From Cypionkella sp. (GTDB taxonomy: Bacteria; Pseudomonadota; Alphaproteobacteria; Rhodobacterales; Rhodobacteraceae), in contig JALRIN010000038.1 in NCBI GenBank assembly GCA_023255415.1, positions 1-25,031 on the forward strand: 25,031 bases of DNA. Reading direction: 5' to 3'. Position numbers and translations under genes: made by a program. Within the stretch, counting starts at the first letter, position 1. The number at the start of each line of letters is the position of its first letter. Shown here piece after piece: positions 14,978 to 22,714 of this stretch. The notes under the pieces are model-generated. The model saw only the letters and a list, made by a program, of their open reading frames with translations. It made no database searches and was not told the DNA's origin.

Positions 14978-16183
14978 GTGCAGTGGAACGATATTCTGGC
15001 GACACGGGCGTCGCGGATGAAGGCTTCGGAAATTCGCGAGCTGCTCAAGCTTTTGGATCAACCCGATATCATCTCTTTTGCAGGCGGCATCCCTGATCCC
15101 GCGCTGTTCCCCAAGGCCGAATTTGCGGCGGCTTTTTCCGATGTGCTCTCGGGCGATCAGGCAACTGCTGCGCTGCAATATTCGGTGTCAGAGGGCTATA
15201 AACCCCTGCGCGAGTGGATTGCAGCCCAAATGGCCGAAATAGGTGTGCCCTGCAGCGCTGAAAATATCCTGATCACCTCGGGCTCGCAGCAAGCGCTTGA
15301 TTATCTTGGCAAACTGATGATCTCGCCCAAGGACACCGTGCTGTGCGGTTGGCCGACCTATTTGGGTGCGCTGGGGGCGTTTAACGCCTATGAGCCAAGC
15401 TACGACCGGCTGGACCCGCAAAGCAACCGCAGCGCCGAAGATTACCGACAGACCGCCTTGGCTGCCGGTGGGCGGGTGAAATTCGCCTATCTTTCGGTCG
15501 ATTTTGCCAATCCAACCGGCGAGACGCTTGCGCTTTCGGCGCGCGAGGCGGTGATTGATCTGGCAGATCAGCTTGATATCGCCATTGTCGAAGATGCCGC
15601 CTATCAGACCCTGCGCTATGACGGGCAGGCGATTCCGCCGATCCTTGCGCTGGAAATCGCGCGCAAGGGCAGCATCGAGGCCTGTCGCACGCTTTATTGC
15701 GGGTCGTTCAGCAAATCGCTGGCGCCAGGCCTGCGGGTTGGCTGGGTGTGTGCCGGCAAAGAGGTGATCTCGCGGCTGGTGCTGATGAAGCAGGCCGCCG
15801 ATCTGCATTCTTCTACCGCAAACCAGATCGTCACCCACCGCGTGGCCCGTGACATCTTTGCGCCGCATGTCGCGCAACTGCGCCGCGTTTATGGCGCGCG
15901 CCGTGATCACATGCTGTCAGCTTTGGCGCGCGAAATGCCTGCGGGGGTCAGTTGGACCAAACCCGAAGGCGGCATGTTTGTTTGGCTGACCTTGCCAAAG
16001 GGCATGGATGGGGCCGAGCTTTTGGCGAAATCGCTGCAAAGCGAGCGGGTGGCCTTTGTGCCGGGCCGCGCGTTCTTTGCCGATGGGTCCAACGGCAACA
16101 CGCTGCGACTGTCGTTTTCCTGCGCCGATGAGGCCGCGATTGACGAAGGCATCAAGCGGTTGGGCCGGTTGATCCGTGGCTAA
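14978..16183 (+). CDS. PLP-dependent aminotransferase, fold type I (2-aminoadipate/MocR-like class)
   Basis: The protein has 401 residues. FAGGIPDPALFP (34-45), QYSVSEGYKPLREW (67-80), Asn178 in FANPTG, Asp206 and Tyr209 in VEDAAYQ, and the Schiff-base Lys246 in GSFSKSLAPGLRVGW are all present, so it should be catalytically competent. Family members (LysN, multi-substrate aminotransferases) use aminoadipate, aromatic or branched-chain amino acids; the substrate is not known here. GTG 14978 was chosen because AGGGGAG lies 8 bases upstream, whereas TTG 14972 is only about 2 bases from it. It overlaps the EamA gene by 8 bases, so the two form an operon. Confidence 0.88.
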   Translation: MQWNDILATRASRMKASEIRELLKLLDQPDIISFAGGIPDPALFPKAEFAAAFSDVLSGDQATAALQYSVSEGYKPLREWIAAQMAEIGVPCSAENILITSGSQQALDYLGKLMISPKDTVLCGWPTYLGALGAFNAYEPSYDRLDPQSNRSAEDYRQTALAAGGRVKFAYLSVDFANPTGETLALSAREAVIDLADQLDIAIVEDAAYQTLRYDGQAIPPILALEIARKGSIEACRTLYCGSFSKSLAPGLRVGWVCAGKEVISRLVLMKQAADLHSSTANQIVTHRVARDIFAPHVAQLRRVYGARRDHMLSALAREMPAGVSWTKPEGGMFVWLTLPKGMDGAELLAKSLQSERVAFVPGRAFFADGSNGNTLRLSFSCADEAAIDEGIKRLGRLIRG

Positions 16184-17072
16184 CACCGCGCTGTGGATCG
16201 GGGCGGCGCTGACTGCCTCGGTGGCGCAAACCGCACGCAACGCGACCCAAGCCAGCCTGACCGCCGCGATTGGCACCGTGGGGGCGACGCAGGTGCGGTT
16301 TTTGTTTGGCCTGCCCTTTGCGGTGATTTTCCTGATCTTGGTCAGCCAGATCAGCGGTCAGGCGATTCCACCTATCACCTTGCGCGCGCTTGGCTTTACC
16401 GCCTTGGGCGCAGTGACCCAGATTGGCGCGACTGCGCTGATGCTGCGGCTGATGCAGACCCGTAGCTTTGCCGTCACCACGGCTTGGATCAAGACCGAGC
16501 CGGTGCTTGTGGCGATCAGCGCAGCCTTGATCCTTGGCGACCCGCTGACCCCGCCCATACTTTTGGCCATCGGCATCGCCACCGCAGGAGTTCTGCTGAT
16601 TTCGGTTAAACGCGGCGCAGCATTGGCCGAGTTGACCCCCGCGCTGATCGGTGTGTTCGCGGGGCTGTTGTTTGGCATCTCGGCGATCGGGTTTCGCGGC
16701 GGCATCACTGGGCTGGCGCAGGGCGATTTTCTGATCCGCGCCACAACGACGCTGGTGCTGAGTTTAACGATGCAAGCCAGCCTACTGGCGCTTTGGATGG
16801 CGCTGTTCAACCGCCCGGCGCTTGCCGCCAGCTTTAGGGTCTGGAAATCATCACTGGGCGCGGGCTTTTTGGGGGCCTTTGCCTCGCAATTCTGGTTTAT
16901 CGGGTTTTCGCTGACCTCGGCTGCAAATATCCGCACCCTTGCCTTGGTCGAGGTGATCCTTGCCACTGCCGTGTCGCGCTACGTGTTTCGCCAAGCGGTG
17001 AGCAAAAGGCAAATCACCGGCATGGCCGTGGTGATCGCAGGCATCGCGCTGTTGTTGCGCAATCAGCCCTAG
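16176..17072 (+). CDS. DMT-superfamily (EamA) transporter
   Basis: A 298-residue protein with about ten membrane segments in two EamA repeats. The first ends near residue 140 (GIATAGVLLISVKRG) and the second near 295 (GMAVVIAGIALLL), each with the typical helix-4/5 motif (TAWIKTEPVLVAISAALILGD and ALVEVILATAVSRYVFRQ). These are drug/metabolite exporters, often of amino acids; the substrate is unknown. GTG 16176 starts 8 bases before the aminotransferase stop, implying translational coupling and perhaps export of a product or precursor of that enzyme. Its stop is shared with the convergent small gene in CTAG. Confidence 0.88.
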   Translation: MANTALWIGAALTASVAQTARNATQASLTAAIGTVGATQVRFLFGLPFAVIFLILVSQISGQAIPPITLRALGFTALGAVTQIGATALMLRLMQTRSFAVTTAWIKTEPVLVAISAALILGDPLTPPILLAIGIATAGVLLISVKRGAALAELTPALIGVFAGLLFGISAIGFRGGITGLAQGDFLIRATTTLVLSLTMQASLLALWMALFNRPALAASFRVWKSSLGAGFLGAFASQFWFIGFSLTSAANIRTLALVEVILATAVSRYVFRQAVSKRQITGMAVVIAGIALLLRNQP

Positions 17073-17422
17073 GCAAAGATCGGCCCCAACATCCCGCGCA
17101 GCGCAGCCAGCGTCTCGTCGCGGTCTTCACAGCCCGCAAGCCCGATCAAAATCGTGCCCGCAAAGCCGAATTTCGAGGTTTTCGTGGCGCGGATGGTCAA
17201 AAGCAGATCATCGCCCACCAAGGTCACGCTTTCCAAAGCATCCTCGGCTGCGAAATTTTCGTCATTCACTTCCAGCCGCACCGGACCACCTTCCAGCGGT
17301 TGTTGCAGCACAACGTAAGACCCATCTTCATCCTCGCCTTCGGCAAAAGCGATGAACAGCAGCGCGTCTTCGCCTTCTTCGACCACCGAACCATAGGCCG
17401 CTTTGATCTGAATATCGGCCAT
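17069..17422 (-). CDS. Small acidic protein, possibly Imm10-like
   Basis: A 117-residue, strongly acidic cytoplasmic protein without signal peptide or membrane segment. The pattern YVVLQQPLEGGPVRLEVNDE, then ALESVTLVGDDLLLTIRAT, then a C-terminal GCEDRDETLAALRGMLG helix suggests an all-beta core with a terminal helix. It resembles my memory of Imm10 (immunity protein 10) family members, but the match is unverified. No toxin-like polymorphic gene is in the window, so it could equally be a domesticated member or an unrelated conserved protein. ATG 17422 has a good AGGGAG upstream. It precedes hemF on the same strand with a 75-base gap. Confidence 0.75.
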   Translation of the reverse strand: MADIQIKAAYGSVVEEGEDALLFIAFAEGEDEDGSYVVLQQPLEGGPVRLEVNDENFAAEDALESVTLVGDDLLLTIRATKTSKFGFAGTILIGLAGCEDRDETLAALRGMLGPIFA

Positions 17423-17497
17423 CTGGCATCTCCCTATCTTTGGCTGCGGGGTATCTTGCAGTCAGCGTGAAGGCAAGCGGGCTTCATCGCGCCGGTG

Positions 17498-18361
17498 CTA
17501 GATCCATTTGGCCAAGGGTGGCAGGCTCATCAGAACCGCATTGGCATCATGCCCTGTCTCAAGCCCGAATTTGGTGCCGCGATCGTAAACAAGGTTATAT
17601 TCAGCATAAAGCCCGCGATGCACCAATTGCGCCTCGCGGTCGGCCTCGGTCCAAGCGGTGTCGACCCGCTTTTCGGTCAGGGGCACAAAGGCGGGTAAGA
17701 AAGCGCGGCCGACGTCTTGGGTAAACGAGAAATCGGCCTCCCAATCGCCAGTGTTCAGATCGTCGTAAAAGATCCCGCCGACGCCACGGGCGCGGCCACG
17801 ATGCGGCACGAAGAAATATTCATCCGCCCAAGCTTTGAACTTGGTGTAATAGCCCACGTCATGCGCATCGCAGGCTGCCTGCATCTGGGCGTGAAAATGC
17901 GCGGTGTCTTCGGGATATTCCAGACAGGGGTTCAAATCCGACCCACCGCCAAACCAGCAGGCGTGCGGCGTCCAGAACATCCGCGTGTTCATATGCACGG
18001 CAGGGCAATGCGGGTTGACCATATGGGCGACAAGGCTGATGCCGCTGGCCCAAAACCGCGGATCCTCCGCCATGCCCGGCACACCGCGCGCGGCCATCGC
18101 CTTTTGCGCCCGCTCGCCCAAGGTGCCATGCACAGCGCTGACATTGACGCCGACTTTTTCAAACACCCGCCCGCCGCGCATCACCGACATCAGACCGCCG
18201 CCACCATCGGCGCGGGTTGTCGGTGTGACCTCAAACCGGCCTACGGGCCCGGTGCCATGCGCATCTTCAAGCGCCTCGAAAGCGGTGACAATTTCATCGC
18301 GAAGACTGCGAAACCACGCAGCCGCCCTTGCTTTTTTCTCGGTGAAATCTTCGCTCATCAT
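17498..18361 (-). CDS. hemF: Oxygen-dependent coproporphyrinogen III oxidase
   Basis: It converts coproporphyrinogen III to protoporphyrinogen IX using O2. The protein has 287 residues. SVMRGGRVFEKVGVN (59-73), HMNTRMF (123-129), GGGSDLNP (138-145) and YFFVPHRGRARGVGG (182-196) followed by IFYDDLN are the HemF signature blocks, all intact. Two adjacent ATGs (18361 and 18358) could start; GGGGGCGG lies just upstream. In the pathway it acts after HemE, encoded 5 kb away. Being the aerobic enzyme, a separate anaerobic hemN/hemZ elsewhere would be expected for oxygen-limited growth. No good FNR box was found in the short divergent region. Confidence 0.97.
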   Translation of the reverse strand: MMSEDFTEKKARAAAWFRSLRDEIVTAFEALEDAHGTGPVGRFEVTPTTRADGGGGLMSVMRGGRVFEKVGVNVSAVHGTLGERAQKAMAARGVPGMAEDPRFWASGISLVAHMVNPHCPAVHMNTRMFWTPHACWFGGGSDLNPCLEYPEDTAHFHAQMQAACDAHDVGYYTKFKAWADEYFFVPHRGRARGVGGIFYDDLNTGDWEADFSFTQDVGRAFLPAFVPLTEKRVDTAWTEADREAQLVHRGLYAEYNLVYDRGTKFGLETGHDANAVLMSLPPLAKWI

Positions 18362-18377
18362 CCGCCCCCAAATCCCT

Positions 18378-18390
18378 ATGCCACTGGCAT
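18378..18390. repeat. 13-base palindrome in the hemF/lipoprotein divergent region
   Basis: ATGCCACTGGCAT is a perfect inverted repeat around a single central base, 17 bases upstream of hemF and overlapping the -35 of the predicted promoter for the opposite gene. It is a candidate operator; no regulator is identified. Confidence 0.45.
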
Positions 18391-18412
18391 ATCAAGCCAA
18401 AGACCCTATAGT
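18384..18412 (+). promoter_or_regulatory. Putative promoter of the small lipoprotein gene
   Basis: CTGGCA (18384-18389), a 17-base spacer and TATAGT (18407-18412, five of six consensus bases) lie 30 bases before the start codon. Confidence 0.45.
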
Positions 18413-18442
18413 CAAAGTCAAGTTGCCAAACCCGAGGGCAAG

Positions 18443-18811
18443 ATGCGCAAATATAGCTTTCTGATGCCGCTGTTGCTGATCGGCTGCGGCACGCCGCAAG
18501 AACGCTGCATCGCCAGCGTGACCCGCGACATGCGGGTGGTGGACCGGCTGATTGTAGAGGTCGAAGGCAATCTAAGGCGCGGCTATGCCTTTGAAGAAAA
18601 AGAGGTTATCCGAACACGCTTTGTCGATTGCTCGGCCGGGGGCGTGGCGCTTATGTGTCTGGATGATGTCACCACAACCGAACGCAGCGCGGTGGCAATT
18701 GATCTGGTTGCCGAAGCGGCCAAGCTTGCCAGCCTGAAAGCCAAACGCGCGACCCAAGCCACCGAAGCCGCCGCCGCGATCAGCAGCTGTCGCGCGGAAT
18801 TTCCGAAATAG
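18443..18811 (+). CDS. Small putative lipoprotein of unknown function
   Basis: A 122-residue protein with a very short signal sequence and lipobox LLIGC (Cys15), so an outer- or inner-membrane lipoprotein is predicted. After the anchor it has a Cys pair in the folded part (Cys63, Cys72) plus Cys22 and Cys116, which could form periplasmic disulfides, and an Ala/Lys-rich helix near the end (about 85-115). ATG 18443 has GAGG 5 bases upstream; the frame stays open further upstream but only through hemF antisense. I do not recognise the family. Its stop abuts the stop of the convergent methyltransferase gene with no spacer. Confidence 0.8.
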   Translation: MRKYSFLMPLLLIGCGTPQERCIASVTRDMRVVDRLIVEVEGNLRRGYAFEEKEVIRTRFVDCSAGGVALMCLDDVTTTERSAVAIDLVAEAAKLASLKAKRATQATEAAAAISSCRAEFPK

Positions 18812-19780
18812 TTATTTGCCGCGAATAGGATAGGCGGCGCGCGTCACGGTAAAGGCGGAATCGCTGGCGATCACCTCGACCTGTTTGAACAGGCTGACCA
18901 GCAGCTTGTCATAGGGCAGATGCCGGTTTGCCACCATAAACAGCTGACCCGAAGGCACCAACCCACGATGCGCTGCCTTGATAAAGCCCATGCCAAGACT
19001 GGCTTCGGCCTCGCGCCCAGCGTGAAACGGCGGGTTCATCACCACCATATCCCATGGTTTCAAGGTCTTATAGGCCAACGCATCAGCCCAGATAAACTGC
19101 GCGCGTGGATCAATCACGTTTTGGCGCGCACAGTCCAAGGCCACCGCTTCTGCCTCGATCAGATCAAGGCTTTGCACCGTGGCATGCGCCAAGACCGCAC
19201 GGCTTAGATAGCCCCAGCCCGCGCCCAGATCGGCGACCCGCGCCGGCATCTTGGCGGGCAAAGCCTGCGCCAACAGCACCGAACCGCGATCTGGCCCATC
19301 AGCCGAAAACACCCCCGGCAAGGTGCGAAATCCGTCTACTTCACTGGCCACAGCCGCCCAAGCCGCCAGTTGCGGGCCAGGAGTGACAATTGCCAGCTTT
19401 CCATGCGCTTTCGACAAAGTCTCGCCCACCTGCAGGCCCAAGGCTTTGCAATCTTTCATCAGGCTTTCGATGCCATCAGTCTTTTGCCCGTCCACCACGA
19501 TCAGCGCAGCGCCCATCGCCTGCGCCATCATCGCGCGGGCCTCGGCCTTGGCGCGCGGCACGCAGACAATCGCCAAGGCTGCATCGGCAGGCCCCATCCG
19601 GTAGCCATGAGCGGCAAAGTAATCGTAATCGGGCTTGAACCCGGTCTGCACCACCACCTGATTGTGCGGCAGCATTGACAGATCATCGCCTGCGCGCGGA
19701 CGCATCACCAAAATATTTCCCAGTGCCGGCAGCACCAAAGCACCGCTGGCCAGCGCCAGTTCTAATCTTGCAGACCGCAT
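18812..19780 (-). CDS. Class I SAM methyltransferase, RsmC-like (16S rRNA guanine N2)
   Basis: The protein has 322 residues in two halves. An N-terminal degenerate methyltransferase-like domain (about 1-155) is typical of RsmC/RlmG, and the C-terminal catalytic domain has SAM motif I DLGAGWG (184-190) and the amino-methylation motif NPPF (249-252) followed by His. The family makes m2G in small-subunit (RsmC, G1207) or large-subunit rRNA. Target assignment is by homology only. The ATG is 6 bases after the clpS stop and has no strong Shine-Dalgarno, so translation probably depends on coupling to clpS. Confidence 0.87.
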   Translation of the reverse strand: MRSARLELALASGALVLPALGNILVMRPRAGDDLSMLPHNQVVVQTGFKPDYDYFAAHGYRMGPADAALAIVCVPRAKAEARAMMAQAMGAALIVVDGQKTDGIESLMKDCKALGLQVGETLSKAHGKLAIVTPGPQLAAWAAVASEVDGFRTLPGVFSADGPDRGSVLLAQALPAKMPARVADLGAGWGYLSRAVLAHATVQSLDLIEAEAVALDCARQNVIDPRAQFIWADALAYKTLKPWDMVVMNPPFHAGREAEASLGMGFIKAAHRGLVPSGQLFMVANRHLPYDKLLVSLFKQVEVIASDSAFTVTRAAYPIRGK

Positions 19781-19786
19781 AATACT

Positions 19787-20140
19787 CTATTCTTTTTCCA
19801 TGGTGCATTGCAGCGGATGCTGATGCCTGCGCGCAAAGTCCATCACCTGCGCCACTTTGGTTTCGGCGATTTCTGCCGAAAACACCCCAACCACCGCCAG
19901 ACCCTTTTTGTGAACGGTCAGCATGATTTCAAAACTTTGCGCATGATTCAGGCCAAAGAACCGCTCTAGAACATGCACAACAAATTCCATCGGCGTGAAA
20001 TCATCGTTCAAAAGCATGACCTTATACATCGGCGGCCGCTGGCTGCGCGGCTTGGTCTTGGTCAGGATAGAGCTGTCACCCTCCGGCCCATTTGGGTCGT
20101 TGGACATCACAGGGTCAACCAAGGCGGCAATAAGGGTCAC
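19787..20140 (-). CDS. clpS: ATP-dependent Clp protease adaptor ClpS
   Basis: It recognises N-degron substrates and hands them to ClpA(P). The protein has 117 residues; the core begins near RPPMYKV (35-41). LLNDDFTPMEFVV (43-55) holds the substrate-pocket Asn-Asp and Met gate, and VHKKG (76-80) the ClpA-facing part. GTG 20140 has GGAG about 9 bases upstream; ATG 20107 gives a shorter variable N-terminal tail but has no ribosome site. clpA is not adjacent. It forms a likely operon with the RsmC-like gene and is divergent from the HAD hydrolase. Confidence 0.95.
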   Translation of the reverse strand: MTLIAALVDPVMSNDPNGPEGDSSILTKTKPRSQRPPMYKVMLLNDDFTPMEFVVHVLERFFGLNHAQSFEIMLTVHKKGLAVVGVFSAEIAETKVAQVMDFARRHQHPLQCTMEKE

Positions 20141-20188
20141 GCGGATAATCTCCGTTCAGCAGATTCGGCTATTGGTAGGCTGATGCAG

Positions 20189-20216
20189 AGTATAGCGCAA
20201 TTCTTGCTTGCGAAAA
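20189..20216 (-). promoter_or_regulatory. Putative clpS promoter
   Basis: On the minus strand a good -10 TATACT (20194-20189) lies 49 bases before the GTG; the -35 region (TTTTCG, 20216-20211, 16-base spacer) is weak. Confidence 0.35.
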
Positions 20217-20220
20217 GGCC

Positions 20221-20250
20221 CAAGGGCTGATCCCTTGCGCCGCAAGGGGG
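20221..20250 (+). promoter_or_regulatory. Mutually exclusive hairpins at the HAD-gene Shine-Dalgarno
   Basis: CAAGGG (20221-20226) can pair with CCCTTG (20232-20237) across a 5-base loop, or CCCTTGC (20232-20238) can pair with GCAAGGG (20242-20248) across GCC. The second fold buries the ribosome-binding AAGGGGG (20244-20250), and the first frees it. An RNA switch or thermosensor is inference. Confidence 0.45.
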
Positions 20251-20254
20251 CACC

Positions 20255-20962
20255 ATGCTGACAACCATTGGATTTGATGCCGACGACACGCTTTGGCAAA
20301 ACGAAAGCTTTTTTCGCATGACGCAGGATCGCTTTACCGATCTGCTGTCAGATCACGCTGATCCCGACCATCTGCACGATTGTCTGCTGGCGGCCGAGCG
20401 GCGCAATCTGGGGCATTACGGCTTTGGCGTCAAAGGCTTTACCCTGTCGATGATCGAAACCGCGATCGAGGTCACCGAAGGCCGTGTGCCCGCTTCAGTG
20501 ATTGCCGAGCTTTTGGCCGCAGGGCGCGAGATGCTGCGCCATCCGGTCGAACTTTTGCCCCATGCCCGCGCTGCGGTCGAGGCTTTGGCGGCAGAGTTCA
20601 AGGTCTTGGTGATCACCAAGGGCGATCTTCTGGATCAAGAGCGCAAAGTCGCGCAATCGGGTCTGGGTGATCTGTTCCACGCGGTCGAGATCGTCTCGGA
20701 TAAAACGCCCGCCATCTACAGCCAGATCTTTGCCCGCCATGGCACCGGGGCGGCGCAGGCGATGATGGTCGGCAATTCGCTGAAATCTGATGTTTTGCCA
20801 GCACTCGCGGCAGGCGGTTGGGGTGTGCATGTGCCGCATGGGCTGACTTGGGCGCTAGAGCATGCCGACCCACCAGAGGGTCAGGCGCGGTTTCACAGCT
20901 TGCCTTCGCTGCAAGCTCTGCCCGATCTTGTGGCCAATATTACAAGACCACACAACCTATAG
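20255..20962 (+). CDS. HAD-superfamily hydrolase (YjjG/phosphatase-like)
   Basis: The protein has 235 residues. HAD motif I FDADDTLW carries nucleophile Asp8 and Asp10; a helical cap of type C1 covers about 15-95; motif II Thr121 is in VITKG, motif III is Lys150, and motif IV is in GNSLKSD (173-179). All catalytic residues are present, so it should be a phosphomonoesterase, perhaps nucleotide- or phosphoglycolate-directed; the substrate is unknown. ATG 20255 is preceded by a strong AAGGGGG that lies inside alternative hairpins. A terminator follows about 50 bases after the stop. Confidence 0.9.
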   Translation: MLTTIGFDADDTLWQNESFFRMTQDRFTDLLSDHADPDHLHDCLLAAERRNLGHYGFGVKGFTLSMIETAIEVTEGRVPASVIAELLAAGREMLRHPVELLPHARAAVEALAAEFKVLVITKGDLLDQERKVAQSGLGDLFHAVEIVSDKTPAIYSQIFARHGTGAAQAMMVGNSLKSDVLPALAAGGWGVHVPHGLTWALEHADPPEGQARFHSLPSLQALPDLVANITRPHNL

Positions 20963-21011
20963 TAGCACTCCGCAAAGTTTTGCTGCGAAGCCACAGGTAT
21001 CAGACAAGATG

Positions 21012-21036
21012 AAATCCCTTGAAATCAAGGGGTTTT
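21012..21036 (+). terminator. Rho-independent terminator after the HAD gene
   Basis: AAATCCCTTGA (21012-21022) pairs with TCAAGGGGTTT (21025-21035), one T-G wobble, followed by TTTT overlapping the stem end. The tight two-base loop would open in practice. Confidence 0.65.
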
Positions 21037-21115
21037 CCTGAAGCCAAAGCCATGTTAGCCTCCTTACAAGCAGAATACAGGCCCCCGCCAAAAGAGGGGC
21101 TAATGAGGCAAAGAC

Positions 21116-22714
21116 ATGATCACAGCGGCTTGCGGCCACATCGGGCATTTTGTCCGTCGTTTCCTATGTATTTTGGCGCTTGCGCTGATCTCGATCTTTG
21201 CGCAGACCCAAGGCGTTTGGGCTAGCCCGCCCTATGCCGCCTTTGTGATGGACGCCCGCACCGGCGAGACACTGTATTCTGAAAATGCCGATACTGCCTT
21301 ACATCCCGCCTCTTTGACCAAAATGATGACGCTTTACATCGTTTTTGGCGAGATCGAGGCTGGCCGGATGTCGCTTGATAGCATGATCACCGTGTCGAAA
21401 AATGCGGCAGCGCAGCCGCCGTCGCGGCTGGGGCTGAAAGCCGGGCAAAAGATTCAGTTGCGCTATTTGATCCGCGCCGCTGCGGTGAAATCGGCCAATG
21501 ACGCCGCCGCTGCGATTGGCGATGCGATTGACGGCACGCCCGAGCGTTTTGGCGCGCGGATGACCCGCACCGCCCGCGCCTTGGGGATGAAGAACTCGAC
21601 CTTCAAGAACGCCAACGGGCTGACCGCCAAGGGCCACAAATCCAGCGCGCATGACATGACGATCTTGGGGCGGCACCTGTTCTATGATTATCCGCAATAT
21701 TATAACATCTTCTCACGGCGCAGCACCGATGCAGGCCTGGCGAAGGTGTCAAGCACCAACCGCAAGTTTCTTGACGCTTACAAGGGCGCTGATGGCATCA
21801 AAACCGGCTATACCGGCCCTGCGGGTTTCAACCTGACAGGCTCGGCAGAACGCGACGGCGTGCGGATTATCGCGACGGTTTTCGGGGGCACCTCGACCGC
21901 GATGCGCAATGCGAAAATGGCTGATCTGCTGGATCTGGGCTTTCGCAAGGCCAAAAAGGGCGCGATCGCCGTGCCACCAACCCCGCCCCGCAATGCTGAT
22001 GACGAATTGGTCGCAAGTGCCGATACCAATACCGACGCGCTGCCGAGTTATGAGGGGGCTTCGGCAAAAACACTGCGTCTGGTGATGGCCGTCTCGACCT
22101 CGCCCCGCCCTATCGCCCGGCCCAGCCTTGAAGATGCAGGCGACGATAGGGAAACTATTGTCGCCGCTGACCAAGCGGTCTCTGCCATGGCAGATGACAT
22201 CATGGGCGCTTTGGCCGAGGCCACGGGGGGCGCAGACCAACCCGCTGGCGCGCCACCCGCAAAGCCCGAAGATCTGATCGCCGGGCTTGATACCGCCACG
22301 CCAGCACCCGCAACGCTGCAAATTACCGCCACTGCGGCACAAGCGCCTACGGTCAAGCTGGTCTCGGCACCACGTCCGCCCAAACGCACTGTCGCGATTT
22401 ATGAAAATGCGGTCGAGGTGGTTGCAACCGACCGCGCCGCGACGATCACCGAGGTGGTCACCAATGTCTCGACCTCGGGCGGGAAAATCTATGGCATCAA
22501 TGTGGGCCGCTTTAACACCCATGGTCAGGCTGAACGCGTGCTGATGCAGACCCTGCTGTCCGAGAATGCCACCCTTGGCAACAGCCTGCGCAAAATTGTG
22601 CAGACCAGTCGCGGCTATGACGCCAATTTCCTTGGTCTTAGCCAGAAAGAGGCCGACCTAGCCTGTCGCCGCCTGCAAGCGCGCGGCACCCAATGCTTCA
22701 CGATGGGGTCTTAA
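21116..22714 (+). CDS. D-alanyl-D-alanine carboxypeptidase with C-terminal SPOR-like domain
   Basis: It trims the terminal D-Ala of peptidoglycan stem peptides in the periplasm. The protein has 532 residues. A signal peptide is probably cut after VWA (36). The penicillin-binding motifs SLTK (66-69, Ser66), SAN (126-128) and KTG (229-231) are intact. From about 280 to 450 there is a long Ala/Pro/Asp-rich low-complexity linker, then KIYGINVGRF through GTQCFTMG (about 459-531), which reads as a SPOR domain that binds denuded septal glycan. This layout is typical of alphaproteobacterial enzymes of this family. GAGG lies about 7 bases before the ATG. Its stop is shared with tsaC in TTAA. Confidence 0.93.
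   Translation: MITAACGHIGHFVRRFLCILALALISIFAQTQGVWASPPYAAFVMDARTGETLYSENADTALHPASLTKMMTLYIVFGEIEAGRMSLDSMITVSKNAAAQPPSRLGLKAGQKIQLRYLIRAAAVKSANDAAAAIGDAIDGTPERFGARMTRTARALGMKNSTFKNANGLTAKGHKSSAHDMTILGRHLFYDYPQYYNIFSRRSTDAGLAKVSSTNRKFLDAYKGADGIKTGYTGPAGFNLTGSAERDGVRIIATVFGGTSTAMRNAKMADLLDLGFRKAKKGAIAVPPTPPRNADDELVASADTNTDALPSYEGASAKTLRLVMAVSTSPRPIARPSLEDAGDDRETIVAADQAVSAMADDIMGALAEATGGADQPAGAPPAKPEDLIAGLDTATPAPATLQITATAAQAPTVKLVSAPRPPKRTVAIYENAVEVVATDRAATITEVVTNVSTSGGKIYGINVGRFNTHGQAERVLMQTLLSENATLGNSLRKIVQTSRGYDANFLGLSQKEADLACRRLQARGTQCFTMGS

Noticed and set aside
17069..17422. A toxin-immunity or contact-dependent inhibition system
   Set aside because: No toxin, TPS, T6SS or Rhs-type gene is present on either side; only an immunity-like protein is suggested.
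18362..18442. FNR/FnrL-type oxygen-regulator box (TTGAT-N4-ATCAA) for hemF
   Set aside because: Only a single TTGAT half-site is present on the minus strand; the second half does not match. No TGT-N12-ACA pair was noticed either.
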